Shown piece by piece: positions 31,179 to 42,185 of a DNA stretch of 64,000 bases. Positions within the stretch are counted from its first letter, which is position 1. Each line of letters starts with the position of its first letter. Origin of the DNA: Alternaria dauci (Eukaryota; Ascomycota; Dothideomycetes; Pleosporales; Pleosporaceae); contig NC_091279.1 in the NCBI RefSeq assembly GCF_042100115.1, positions 2,170,001 through 2,234,000 on the forward strand, in the 5' to 3' direction. A program made the translations under genes and the position numbers. The notes under the pieces were generated by a model. That model made no database searches and had not been told where the DNA came from. It saw nothing but the letters and a program-made list of their open reading frames with translations.

Positions 31179-32459
31179 TCACTCCCCCAGTCTCCTCCCC
31201 GGACCCATTCCACCCCAAGCACTCCCCGTAGCCCTTGCCGCACTAGGCGGTGCGCCACTTCCAGCTGCTCCTGCCGTCCTGCCCCGTCCCTCGACAACAT
31301 GACCAAAGCCCCTGTTCTGCACACTGCCCGGCGTCGCACTGAACCAACCCCTGACAATTTGAGGCGTACGGATATAGTTTGTTCCACCACCAAACGTAGG
31401 CCAAATGCGCGTCAAGAAATCGTACAAGTGGGCGGCGATGAGACCGGTGAGTTGGCCGGCAGCTGCTTCAGGACCGTCGATGACGAAGCTCATGAAGAGC
31501 ATGGCGAAGGGCAGGTATTTACTGTCAAAGGTGACGATGAAGAAGGATACAGGGCGCGTTGGATTATCTTGGGCGAACGTGTAGGCGTATGCGAGGGACA
31601 GCGCGGGGAGGAAAGTGTATTGGTTCAGAATGCCACCTGCTGTTGCCTTTATGGGGACTGTTAGCACAAGTCCATTCCACAGCACGTTGGTATCAAAACG
31701 AGAGGGCGAACAGGGTAACAAAGGCGCGACAAGCCGCAAAAGTATGTAGGGAGCCAACACCGCCTTGCGAAATGGAGAGCATTCGCAAAGCTTTCTCAAG
31801 TGACAATCCCACCATGCCCACACACCACACAAGTCCCTTTGAATGATTGCGAATGACGGAACCGCATGATGTGCAGGGGTATTCTTCCTCCGTTCCAGGA
31901 ACCGCTTCAGCTAGAAATAGTAGGCTGGGCGGGCAGATAATCGGAGGTGATTTGGAGACCGAAGTCGTCGCAGACAGTTGTGTCGATGCGATGTGGGGAG
32001 TTCTATGTACGCGTGGTCGCGGAGTGGTTGCAAATAAGTACTTACGGCAATGACGCTCGCAACAAACATGGTGTACACGAAGAAGTCGCCGGGCTGCGAG
32101 AAGCGAGACGACTCGCGCTCGATCGAGCTGCCGTACTGGTATAGAAAGTATGGATCAAGCAGGATACCGAACTTCGGTTTCGTGATCAGAAACGCCGTGA
32201 AGATTCGCCAGAGCTGAGGGAACACTTTCGTCGTAAAGACATAGTGGCTCGCGAAGATGTAATGGTAGAGGCTAATGATGCCGCCATAGCCCGCAGCTGA
32301 TACAACGACTGCTGCAGCTGTGATGGTCCTAGGGAGAGGTCAGCAATTGATCGAGCGTGTTTGCGCAGTAGCTTGAGAGCTTGCACGAGCTTTGCAGAGC
32401 TCGACGAGCAAGAGAATAGCTTACCTAGAGACCGGCGGGAGTGTCCAGAAGACATCCAT
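31179..32459 (-). CDS. Derlin (DER1-like) ERAD membrane protein
   Basis: Exons 32425-32459, 32046-32328 and 31179-31646, total 261 residues. The order MDVFWTLPPVSRTIT, SHYVFTTKVFPQLWRIFTAFLI, then DFFVYTMFVASVIA matches the N-terminal TM part of Derlins. The second half follows with ALSLAYAYTFAQDNPTRPVSFF, then KYLPFAMLFMSFVIDG and the HLYDFLTRIWPTFGGG-TNYIRTPQIV-RGWF end. Derlins are ER rhomboid pseudoproteases that help retrotranslocate misfolded proteins. The last intron, inferred at 31647-32045, is 399 bp, unusually long here, but no better acceptor gives a Derlin-like join (checked against the human Derlin-1 TM4 spacing from memory). C-terminal tail Gly/Ala-rich. Confidence 0.8.
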
Positions 32460-32723
32460 CGTTACGTGAAGCTAGAGCAATTGTACGCGTAAAGGTGTCG
32501 TGAACGAGGACCAGCGAGGTGCTGCCTGGAGAGAAGAGGAGCAAGCGAATTCGCAAGGTGGCTTAAAAGTCGGGCTGCGCGGGTGGGGGCTCCCGCTAAA
32601 CCGCATCGCGCCGAATCACGTCATTGGTTGCCGGAGCTTCCATTCACTGCGCGCTGGAACATTCTGAAGCTACACGAACATCATGACATTTGGATTCTCG
32701 ACGGTTGTTAACAGCGCATCTCT
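32460..32723. other. Short intergenic region
   Basis: Contains the Derlin promoter (GC-rich) and the 3' flank of the next gene. Nothing else seen. Confidence 0.5.
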
Positions 32724-33236
32724 CTACCAGATATGGTCGATTCCATCTACAGTAACCAAGTTCCAGTCATCCGAGTCCACACCGATTTTCATGCAAAAAC
32801 ACGCATTGCAGCACTTGTTATCCTCGTTCTTCGCCGGCTTCATCGCGACGAGAATATCCTTCTTCGTCTTATTACACTGATGACACGTAAACTCTGTCTT
32901 CTCTTCGTATCTATGCAAGGTCCAACCCTCGCGAAGTTCATACCATTGAGCGTCTGTGCGGCGTTGTTCGGCCATTGTGGATTCGGAATCGGAAGACTCG
33001 CTATCTGAGGCTTCGTTGTCTGTAGACGCAGAGGATCTAGACGCCGTGATTGCAGATCCCGTGGATGGAACGTTGCTGGTTGGAGAGGATTCGATTATAG
33101 AACCTTCGACCGTAGACACAATACGCGAAGATTGGTTAGTCGTGGATTCGGTAGTGGTAGTGGAGCCAGGTGATGGAGTCATCTCGATGGAGGGAGAGGA
33201 CTCGCGCTCTCTTTTATTGGGGGACGGGGTTCTCAT
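32724..33236 (-). CDS. Hypothetical Ser/Thr-rich protein with Cys-rich zinc-ribbon-like C-terminus
   Basis: Intronless, 170 residues. The first 90 residues are Ser/Thr/Glu-rich and disordered. The C-terminal half has a Trp/Tyr-rich stretch (WYELREGWTLHRYEEK) followed by FTCHQCNKTKKDI and, 16 residues later, CCNACF. The C-x2-C ... CC-x2-C pattern suggests a zinc-binding fold. I do not recognise a named family. Nuclear or cytosolic location unknown. The reverse-strand frame in this region is a chance shadow. The protein may belong to small fungal zinc-ribbon proteins that bridge other factors. Confidence 0.6.
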   Translation of the reverse strand: MRTPSPNKRERESSPSIEMTPSPGSTTTTESTTNQSSRIVSTVEGSIIESSPTSNVPSTGSAITASRSSASTDNEASDSESSDSESTMAEQRRTDAQWYELREGWTLHRYEEKTEFTCHQCNKTKKDILVAMKPAKNEDNKCCNACFCMKIGVDSDDWNLVTVDGIDHIW

Positions 33237-33458
33237 TGTGTGCGTGGATATAGATGCAAGCGGTTAGATGAGTATGGGGGCTGTGCGCTGTGAGGTAAGT
33301 GGTATAAAGGATGGGAGTGCAGCAGATGAATAGATAAAGCCGTATCTAAATGGTGTGAAAGGAAAGACAATCTATCTTGTTGTCTCGCCTGCACAAACAC
33401 TTGGCATTAAAGCTTGAGACTTGGTTTCATGCCGTGCACAGAACGGTCACGAATACTC
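33237..33458. other. Short intergenic region
   Basis: 5' flank of the zinc-ribbon gene and 3' flank of the next gene (convergent-tandem, both minus). Nothing recognised. Confidence 0.45.
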
Positions 33459-34156
33459 TTAGTTATTCTTTCCTTGAGTTCCGTGAACCTCACTCTCTCC
33501 TCCCACGCCAGGCGTCCCCCGCTCCTCATAAGAATCCTCGTATCTTCTCCAGATCTCCATGTCTCTGGCTACTCTCTTGTGATGACGGACGCGGTGCTGG
33601 TAGGCGACCATGCGCTTATCCGCTTCAAGCATACCACCGAGTATCATTCCAGACATCTGAATGTAGCTAGACTGTGTGAGACAGAGACAGTGGGAAGGTA
33701 TAGGAAGGCACATACGTCTTGAACTGAACGGTAAGTCCCTTATACACAGGAGAGAAGGCGTATGCGACACCACCTGCCACGGCGAAGAAAGCGCCCCACT
33801 GCAACCCCCGAGGTCAGCCATTGTACTAGTGAACAGAATTTATGCTCTCTCTCAACCCATCTTCGATCAAGCGCGAACCGTTGCTCGTAGCCAGATACTC
33901 ATTCTGACCAATGACATCCGCGGGTGCATATAGTCATCAGACGCATGCGATCATCCTTCTCTTTCTCGTCATGCCGCCATTTCTGCCGATGGAGTCCAGT
34001 ATATCCATCGTTTACCCTAGCTTCCAAAATTACAAAATGGACATGGGAAAGACAGATACATACCTTTGTACCCCCAATCAACGCGCCCCTTGCAGCTTCC
34101 CAAGCCGCCTGATTGGTCTCCTCGTCCTTTTCCAAACTGCCATGTTGTCTCACCAT
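33459..34156 (-). CDS. Small conserved fungal membrane protein (127 aa)
   Basis: Exons 34064-34156, 33716-33798 and 33459-33666, all phase-checked, 127 residues. The first intron (265 bp) is long for this window. The protein has an N-terminal polar part (KDEETNQAAWEAARGAL), a hydrophobic segment WGAFFAVAGGVAYAFSP, and a conserved-looking amphipathic part (YIQMSGMILGGMLEADKRM) followed by HHKRVARDMEIWRRYEDSYEERG. This resembles a set of small fungal mitochondrial or ER membrane proteins that I cannot name. Function unknown. No signal peptide. The acceptor of the second intron is chosen from two adjacent options by reading frame. Confidence 0.6.
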
Positions 34157-34624
34157 GATCGAGTTATCATTGGTGTCGCGCGTCTAACCAAAGAAACGCT
34201 GTACTGGATTCACAATTCGCCGATTTAGATGTTTGTGACGTTGGACACGCGAGGAGATGTAGATGAGGTGATGTCAACGTACATTTTCGGTTGGAGCTCG
34301 GACATGAGCTTGTTTAGTGGGGGTGCGATGTGGGGTGCATGTTCCATTTCAGATGAAGATCGGGTACACTATCCTTGGTATACAACTTCATCCTTTTGTT
34401 GCGTGGACCTACCGTATCGCCCTAGACACGTTGTGGGAGTATGAATAGTAGAATGTGTTGTACTTATGAACTTCGTTTCGCATGTTCTGGTATCTATGCT
34501 ACTCTTTCCTTCTAAGTTGTACACATACTCTTACATATAATACTTGGAACGTTCAGTCGTGTGATCATGCTCTGTGTAAGCAACACAAAGATTAAACGCC
34601 ATAACCGTCTTATCATCGTGACGC
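34157..34624. other. Intergenic region
   Basis: 3' flank of PET127 and 5' flank of the small membrane protein. Overlapping short frames only. Confidence 0.45.
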
Positions 34625-37137
34625 CTATGATGGCACGGAAGGCATGCCGTCCAACACCTCTTCCTTCTTCTCCTTGGAGAGTGATTCATCTGGCGTCGAT
34701 TCCTCACTGTAAAGCTCCTCCTTCTCTACCCCATTTTCGGGAACCTCGGGCTTACCCCCAAGCTCATTTCCCTGTATAGTTTCATATTGCGAAGCGACGG
34801 CGTCTGAGCCAGGGCCAAGTGGCCGGAAGAGCTGTACGCCCTTTGCGGCATTGAGCTTGTCCTGTTCCTCCCTCCACTGGCGTCCGCGGTTGCTGTAGCG
34901 CTGGATCAGATCGCGGTAATGTTTGAGGCCTTTGTCAACGGCTTCTTCGTCTTGTCCGATGAGTTGGTGCCTTCGCATTTTGAGCGCCTTGTACAGCTTC
35001 CACTGTTTGTCTTCGGGAATTTCCTTGATGTGATATTCTACCTTCCAATCGTCGAATTCGGTGATTTGCTCTGGTCGTTCAACATAGGCTCCATTGACCA
35101 GATTGCGGACAGTCAATGTCCAACCCATCAAGGGGCCTGTGGGCAGTTCTGGAGACTTTGCGATGTCTTTGGTAGCATCACCTGACTCTTCAGCAACCTC
35201 TTCAGTGGTCTCTTCCGTAGTCTTTTCAGCGGTCTCTTCAGTAGTCTCTTGGGCGGTCTCTTCGACAGCCTCTTCAGCAGCCTCTTCACTAGTCTCTTCG
35301 GCAGTCTCTTCAACGACGCCCTCGTCAACGTCCTCTTCAGCAGTCAGACGCTCGTCTTCTTGCGCTTCGTCTTCTTCCGAAGACTTTTCGGCATCGATTT
35401 GTTCATCGACGTCGTCCTGCGCTTCTTGCCAAGCTGCCTGGGTCTCGGGATCATCTTTGCCTACACCAACGACGTTCCGTGCAAACTCCTTCTGAGCGGC
35501 CTCTCCGGCACTCTGAATCTCGTCTGCTTGCTCTTCGGTGACGGGTTCGGCGAAGACGTACATGAAGGGTGTCTTGCCTTCGCGGGCCTCGAAGTGTAAT
35601 CGAATAGACTGTTATGATTAGCGATGAAGCTGTAGTACTCGGGTAAACAACCTACCGTTTCAGGGAACTTTTCAGTAGCTTTGACAAGAAACTCATCAAC
35701 AAGACTCAGAGAAATCTTAAACTCCTGATCTCCCAGAATCGTGTCATGCTGGCCGTGCAAGACGGCGTCCATATCCGGAAGGCTTAGATACTGGAAGCCG
35801 AAGATGCGCTCGATGTTGTGGAAGGCGATGAAGATGCCGTCCATGCGCCCCATGCGGACTTGCAGAGAGTATTTCAGCAGAGTCGCACGGGTCATGTCGT
35901 AGAATTCACGCTCAAACGACTCCCATTCGCCCAGACTGTGACGAAGCTGGTAGCCAGAACCCTCTTCGTATTCCCTGTGGTTCATGCGGATCGAAACAAC
36001 TGCTCGCGTCTTCAGATCAAACACTCCGGTTCCAGGCAGGCGTGGGTCAACGGCGTCGAGCTGCGAGCGCATCATAATGTTACCTTGCTTGGAGTAATGG
36101 TAGCAGCGACTGGCGTTCTCTTCTGCAGGGGCCTTTTCGGGACTGGACCTTCGAAATTTCTCAAACTCGCTGCGCTCGGTGGTGAGAAGTTTTTCGAGCG
36201 AGTGGCCCAGCCAGCTCATGATATTGGGGCTGTCGTAGGACTTGTCGGCGTCTATGGCATAGATGCCGTCCTTGTAGCGGAGGAAGACGGCACTAGGACC
36301 AAGTGTGATTCTAGAAAACTTGGGAGAAGGCTCCGGAAACTGGCGCGAGAGCATGCCGTGGTTGAGTTTGCGGAAGTTGGACAGGATGTAGTGAAAGTGC
36401 TGGAGCATGCTCGACATGCTGGATGTAGAGCCAGTGAACTTTGTGCCAATTCGCTTTGTCAGAGCCAGCAAATCCTTGTCCTTGGAGGAGGTCTTGTATT
36501 CGCTCAAGGCGTCAAAGTCGAACTCGTTCGCCGGCATGATTTTCTCGAGGTATGGATCGAAATTGTACACTCGCGAGCGTGGGTCCTGCAGACGATATAC
36601 GCCGGGGTTGAAGAGAACACGGTCGAGGCCATAGGACAGCATGGGGACAGGGGGCTTGTCGACTTCAACAGGCTCGAAATTGAGGTCGGAGGGGTACAGT
36701 GTGCTGATGGCAATCGCCTCTCGTTCTTCGTCGCTGCTCTTCTTTTTCCTCTTTCTCTCATTCTTGTCGCCAAGAAGAGCATCTTTGATCGATTGTTCTC
36801 CGCCATTCCCGGCTCCCTCTCCCTCTTTACTCGGCGCTTCCGGTTTCTTGTCCTTGACAGAATGCTTCCTGATCTTGGGTCTGCGGTCAGACTTGTGTCG
36901 GACGGATTGGGGCTGTGGCAGTCGGGTCTGGCTGCGGGCCGCGCAGAAGAGGCAGGCCGGGGTCCTGTGCCATAGCGAGGCTGGCGACAGTTGGCGACGC
37001 AGCATCGGGAGGAGCGTGGTGGGGAAGGCGTGCGGGTGGCGCTTGACATGCACATGGCAGCGACGCCCGGTCGCGACTGCGCTCAGAAAAAAGTGGTCGG
37101 CGTTTGTTAACGCCGGGCGATCATTGGGATCAGCCAT
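34625..37137 (-). CDS. PET127: Mitochondrial PET127-like protein
   Basis: Exons 35656-37137 and 34625-35608, 47-bp intron, 821 residues from ATG 37137; ATG 37008 (MLRRQLSPASLWHRT) gives a more typical mitochondrial presequence and is my preferred start. The Pet127 core is clear: VPMLSYGLDRVLFNPGVYRLQDPRSR, PYLEKIMPANEFDFDAL, SSMLQHFHYILSNFRKLN, and GTGVFDLKTRAVVSIR, followed by GRMDGIFIAFHNIERIFGFQYL. Yeast Pet127 is a mitochondrial membrane-associated factor for processing of mitochondrial RNA 5' ends and stability. The second exon contains a tandem 12-bp repeat coding EE/ET-rich residues (about residues 586-633), which makes the region highly acidic. Confidence 0.9.
35190..35330 (-). repeat. 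12-bp minisatellite inside PET127
   Basis: About ten to twelve imperfect copies of a 12-base unit (on the plus strand CTCTTCAGTGGT-like) in frame, coding a four-residue repeat of the type EETA/EETT. Such an in-frame repeat is expected to vary in copy number between isolates. Confidence 0.8.
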
Positions 37138-37744
37138 GTGACGTACGCGTGCAAGTGGCCCGGGGCCAATGCAGAGTGGACGCGCGGAAAGCTACCAGCA
37201 ACCAGAGACCCACCCTGGCCTGCAATCCACCCATACATAGTACACTCGTGCATCCTACCCGTCTGTCTTGTCCTGTCATTTCCTTGCAAACGCGCTGTGA
37301 ACAGTCGGCCCGGTGAATCATCCCGCGCCCTCTCACAGACGACTCGCACAACGCTGGACAGGACGGTGGAAAGCCCTCTCTCATCCATGCCACGGAATAA
37401 TAACATGTCGTGATTACAGCACGCCTGCCAACCCCCCGCCCGCACCTGGCCGCGCCCGCCATCTGCTGCTGCCACTGCTGCTGCCACTGCTAGGTACCGT
37501 CTAATCGTTCCGCCGTTGTCCTCCGCATTGTCTCCCGTTGCGCCCACGTCCTGATTGGTCCCACCGCCAGTCTGCGCCCAACTCTGCTCTCCCGCTCCAA
37601 TTTCCACCCCCCAGGTCTTGTTAGCATCTTCCAGAACATCTCCCGACGCGACACTTGCCTCCCTCTTCCCGGAACCCCTCTGCATGCGAATAGCTGTGCC
37701 GCCAAGCTCGTGCTGGGCTTCGCGCGCCAATCGAGAAACCAGGA
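37138..37744. promoter_or_regulatory. Shared promoter region, PET127 and PH-LRR gene
   Basis: 607 bp between divergent start codons. GC-rich and pyrimidine-rich near 37430-37500 (repeated CTGCTGCCA). No TATA box seen. Confidence 0.5.
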
Positions 37745-40700
37745 ATGTCCAAAGACAAGCGGAGAAGCATCTTCGGCAGCAGCTCCCTGAATGCTTTCGC
37801 GTCGCGCAGTCACAAGGATGAATCGCAGCCCTCGAATCTGCTGCGGAAGCGGCGCACGGCGTCCTTCATATCGAACCTCTCCGATGTGTCGCAATACACA
37901 GACGCAGCGCCTTCCAACGGCACCACGGCAACGGGGAGCAGCAGCACCCTCATGGAACCGCCAGACCCCCAGCGACCGACGCTTTCCAAAGCCAGCCTCA
38001 AGCGCGCCAGCTCCGTCTTCAGCTCCTTCCGCGGCTACAAAGTGTCCGCCGACGACGACGCCGAACCGCTCTCTGCGACCTCGACGCGAACATCGACTGG
38101 CTTTGGAGAATACATCTGGGAGGACGTGCAAGATCGGCAGGTGCTGCAGCATGGCGAGGTCCAGACGAGCAGCTCCATGTTCAGGAAAAAGAGGGAATAT
38201 CTGGTGCTGACCGAGAAGCACCTGATCAGGTTCAAGAACCACTCCAAGGCGATTGAAGCCTTTCCTGGGTGCGCTTCAGTGTCGGCAAGCTTCAGAGACA
38301 AGGCTAACGAGCGCAGGATACCGTCGCCGAACCACCGCATGAGCTACTACCGCCACAGCCACAGCCCGTCTTTTGGATCCGCGCACGAACTGCAGTCCAT
38401 GGCTTCAGAGTCGTCCGGAGATCGTCACCATGGCATACCCCTCCGCCACATCGTCGCCGTATACCATCTGGATGACGGCCGCCCACACTTTGCGCTGGAA
38501 CTATACTATTTGGACGACGAGTCAAACAACGCCTCCTCCATGACTCTGCAGTTTGGGGATCCAGAAGAGATGTTTTCCTGGCTCAAGACCATACGAGAAG
38601 CGGCCAACAGGGCACGGCTGTCTGACGCGAAGCCCATTTCTGCACACAACTCCCACTTGGCCGCGCGCGTTGTTGAAGCAGAACGCGACTATGTACCTCC
38701 ACACTATGCCATATACAAGGTAGTCCTCCGACCACAAGGGAAGACGACGACGAGGTCTTCGACAGACGATTTGCCCAAGGTATCTGCTTCAGTATGTTTT
38801 CTTGCTATCGGTGTACACAAAGTGCACATTATTCCGTTGTTCAAACCATCATCACAACGGTCCTCAAGTCCTTCGTTGGTGTCTCATAACACTCAGTCAT
38901 CGCATGGTATCCTAACCTTGACCGAAGTTCGCGTAAACGAAATCGACGATACCTTTCAATTAACTTTCCGGTACGTGGCTGCTCTTGTACTACAAGGAAC
39001 CTGCTAATGGCACACAGCAAACCTCTCGAACGCCCCAAGGTCCTCCATTTGGCGTCATTAGCTTCGCGGGACATCGCCGTCCGTCTACGATCCATAGAAG
39101 CCAATCTGAGGCCCGAATGGGAGACGCGACCTTTCGACTTTCTTGTCCCAGACGATGTCCACCATGACATTGGACGACAAGAAAGCCCGCATCCGATGGA
39201 CCAAGACTCTCTGGACAGAACCTTGATTGGCTATTGTGTTGCTTACGACGTACAACCAGAGAACATCAGCTACCAAATCACCTATCCCTACGAAGATGCT
39301 CCACGTTTTGAGCTCCTGCCACCTGCCGGCCTGCGCAGGAAAGAGTACAACATCCTCGAGCTACTCGCTGTCATGCGCGCGTTACGCTACAATGAGACTT
39401 TCGGTGGCATCTCATTCAAGGACGTAAAGCTGGACGTCCTGAATGGGCTGAAAGATCCGAATGGCGCGGAGCATGTTTGCTTGAAAACAAAACGCGGAAC
39501 ATATGCACGGCTAGATGTCGAAGAGCTGGAACGGTCTTGTCTACTCGTGCAAGAAATCCGCGCTTTGGCTCTGACGAATCGCAAGCTGCGGAGGATGGAC
39601 TTTACAGCCTGCATCTCCAGAAAACCGAAAGACCATGGGGAAGCTAGAGGCAGTGCAAGAGATGAGGGTTGCGGCATTGTGGAAGCTTTGTTTCCACTCT
39701 GCAAGTACCAAACCACCAATGTCGATTGGATAGCTCTCAACAAGATACAACTTGGCGACACAGATTTGGATTACCTCGTCGCAGCGGGTGTCGAACGAGC
39801 GTGCCACTTCCGCGGCCTGGAATTGAGTGGGTGTGGACTAACAGATCGCTCGCTTTCTCTTGTACTGGATGCCATTCGTGCGCAGGAGACTACGCTTGAA
39901 GCCTTGGACCTGTCGTCTAACCCTTTCAGGCTGTCACCGAGTATCTTCGATTCCCAGATTGGCGTTTTCGGATATCTTACGCGGCTCAATCTCTCACACG
40001 TTGCGCGCTCGTCGGGTCTTGAGTCTTTGATCTCGGTCGAAACATTCGCTGGCTGGAGATTACAAGAGCTGATCCTGAGTGGTACTTCACTCAATCCCGC
40101 CATGGTCGACGCGATCGCTGGGTGGGTTGCTACACACTCTGGTTTTTCGCATCTCTTACTAATCATCGCACAGTTATCTTGTCAATTACAAGCAATCGTC
40201 AGCTCTCCGCGAGCTCAAACTGGACCACTGCTTTCTTACAGGGAGAGATATAGCATACCTGTTGCACTCGATGACAGAACAACCTGGAAAAGCTCGTGAG
40301 TTGCATTTGGACGTAAGCGAGAACAACATCGAGGAAGATCTGGACACGTTGACTAGGGCCATCTCCAAAGGTCTCGCCCCATCAAACTTTACTCTCCGTC
40401 TACTAGAGTTTGAGGAGGATGCCGACTTTCGCAAAATGATTCTCGCGTTGGCCGCGAATAACACCATCCGGCAGCTCGATATTTCGCGGGCATCATTACC
40501 ATGCGACGCTTCCGAGGAAACTTGCCAGGCCATGGAAAAGATGTTTGCAGACAACACAAGTCTTGAGTGGCTTGACATCTCTGGAGAGGACTCTCGGCTT
40601 GAGACGACCAAGCTAGGCGTTGGTATCAATCGAGCGTTACGGGGTTTGCAACGCAACCGAACCTTGCGCGCCCTATACATCAGATGTAAGTTGATAAACA

Positions 40701-41440
40701 CTTCGTAGTTGGTGGGAAAACGACTGACCATGCCAGATCAAAAGCTGGGTGTACAGGGAGCAAGTACTCTAGCGGACGTCCTCAAGGTCAACACCACTCT
40801 GCAGTACCTTTACTGTGAAGACAACGGTATCGCCTTGACTGGCTTCACTGACTTGGTCAATGCGCTTCATCGGAACACCATTCTCCTCTTTCTTCCTAGC
40901 ATGGAGGAAGCACGGCAGATGGCACTGAAACAGACCGAAGAGCAGGTCAAGTCTATGCGAGACGACCTAGCAATACCCACGCAATCAAAGTCATCTTCTG
41001 TCCGAAGCAGACTCGCGAACCGCGTAGTCAGTAATTCCAAGAAGGAGATGAGCAACGCGTCGGGACTCTCTGACCAAGACATCAAAGCCGCTTTGGGCCT
41101 CGTCGACGAGAGCTGGGCGAGGCAAGAATACCGTCTCCAACAGTATCTCCAACGAAACTACAACATTGCGCACGGCATACCAACAACTATGGATGTCGAT
41201 GAAGAAGAATTTGAAAGGCCGGACACGGCCGGTAGTCTGGGTAAGATCCTCGAGAAGGTCAAGATAGAAAGCACACCGACGGACGAGAAAAACGTACAGC
41301 TTGGTGTCTATACGCCACAGTTTTATGCACCAGGTGCGTCGACACCCACGACCGAAGTCGACTACGATATTACGCCTCTGGAAAAGGAGCTGGAAATGTC
41401 TTTTGGCGATCAAAGAAGAGCATTTCCTTTCCCCACGTAA
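37745..41440 (+). CDS. PH-like and leucine-rich-repeat protein (CARMIL-like layout)
   Basis: Exons 37745-38970, 39018-40121, 40174-40685 and 40737-41440, all phase-consistent, 1181 residues. The N-terminus is Ser/Arg-rich, followed by a PH-like module around residues 120-300 (EYLVLTEKHLIRFKN; IPLRHIVAVYHLDDGRPHFALELYYL; LQFGDPEEMFSWLKTIREA), then a linker. The LRR part starts near residue 580 (VDWIALNKIQLGDTDLDYLV; GLELSGCGLTDRSLSLVLDAI; LEALDLSSNPFRLSP; LQELILSGTSLN; LRELKLDHCFLTGRDIAYLL; LEWLDISGED) and ends in a helical/disordered tail. A PH domain followed by RI-type LRRs is the layout of CARMIL proteins, which regulate actin capping protein, but the capping-protein motif is not identified. 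The role at cell cortex or actin patches is therefore inference. Confidence 0.8.
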
Positions 41441-42185
41441 ACGACCCGACGCCATGCCACGACTCAAACCCCTCCTGTGCGCTTCTACACATTGCGTATG
41501 TCGATCGCCTCGAGGCTGCTACCATGTATATATAGACCTTGTTTTGCATATAACCCCTCTTACACCAGGGGTCACTCGGCGTTGTCATTTTTCTTCTCTT
41601 TCTTCACACGATGCAACAATACGGCGGGGGGGATGCATACGGTTGGGACATTTGCTGCGATTCCTCTTCCTCTTCCTCTGCGAGAGGGCGTGCATGCGCC
41701 CATTGGCTAGGAAGTTCAGGGTACGGAGGGAAGGTATAATAACTCTCCATGATACCATAGATGATTTGAATACATGTATACCGACTGCGCTGAATCCTTG
41801 TAATATTGGATACATGTTTTTCACAGTTGGGTCTGAAACGAATGCATGTTGAAGATGACGCAGAACAACAACGGTCGCTAAGTGAGGCACGACCCCTGCT
41901 CCACGGGCCTTAGCGACATCATCGCTCCGTTGCCCGCATCACCGCGAAGCTCGTTCTTCTAGAAGCTCCCCACTATGCCGTCCTACACATGACTGCACCT
42001 TCCCACTCTGCGAACCACCCGCACGCGCCTGCCAAACGTCACTAGGCGACTGTCGTTTGCTCACCTCAGCCTCGCGCCCTCGCTCTCCAACCCACTCGCG
42101 CCCGCTTGCCCGCCGCCGCTCCACTTGGAAGATCACAACCGCGCCAACATCACTATTCCCTCGCTACACCACACCTACAGCGGCC
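41441..42185. other. Intergenic region
   Basis: 3' flank of the LRR gene and the promoter of the UBA protein. GC-rich stretch 41985-42120. Nothing else recognised. Confidence 0.5.

Noticed and set aside
35818..36975. Long plus-strand ORF (about 385 codons)
   Set aside because: It lies fully antisense to PET127, in a frame that is open because of codon bias, and has no family resemblance.
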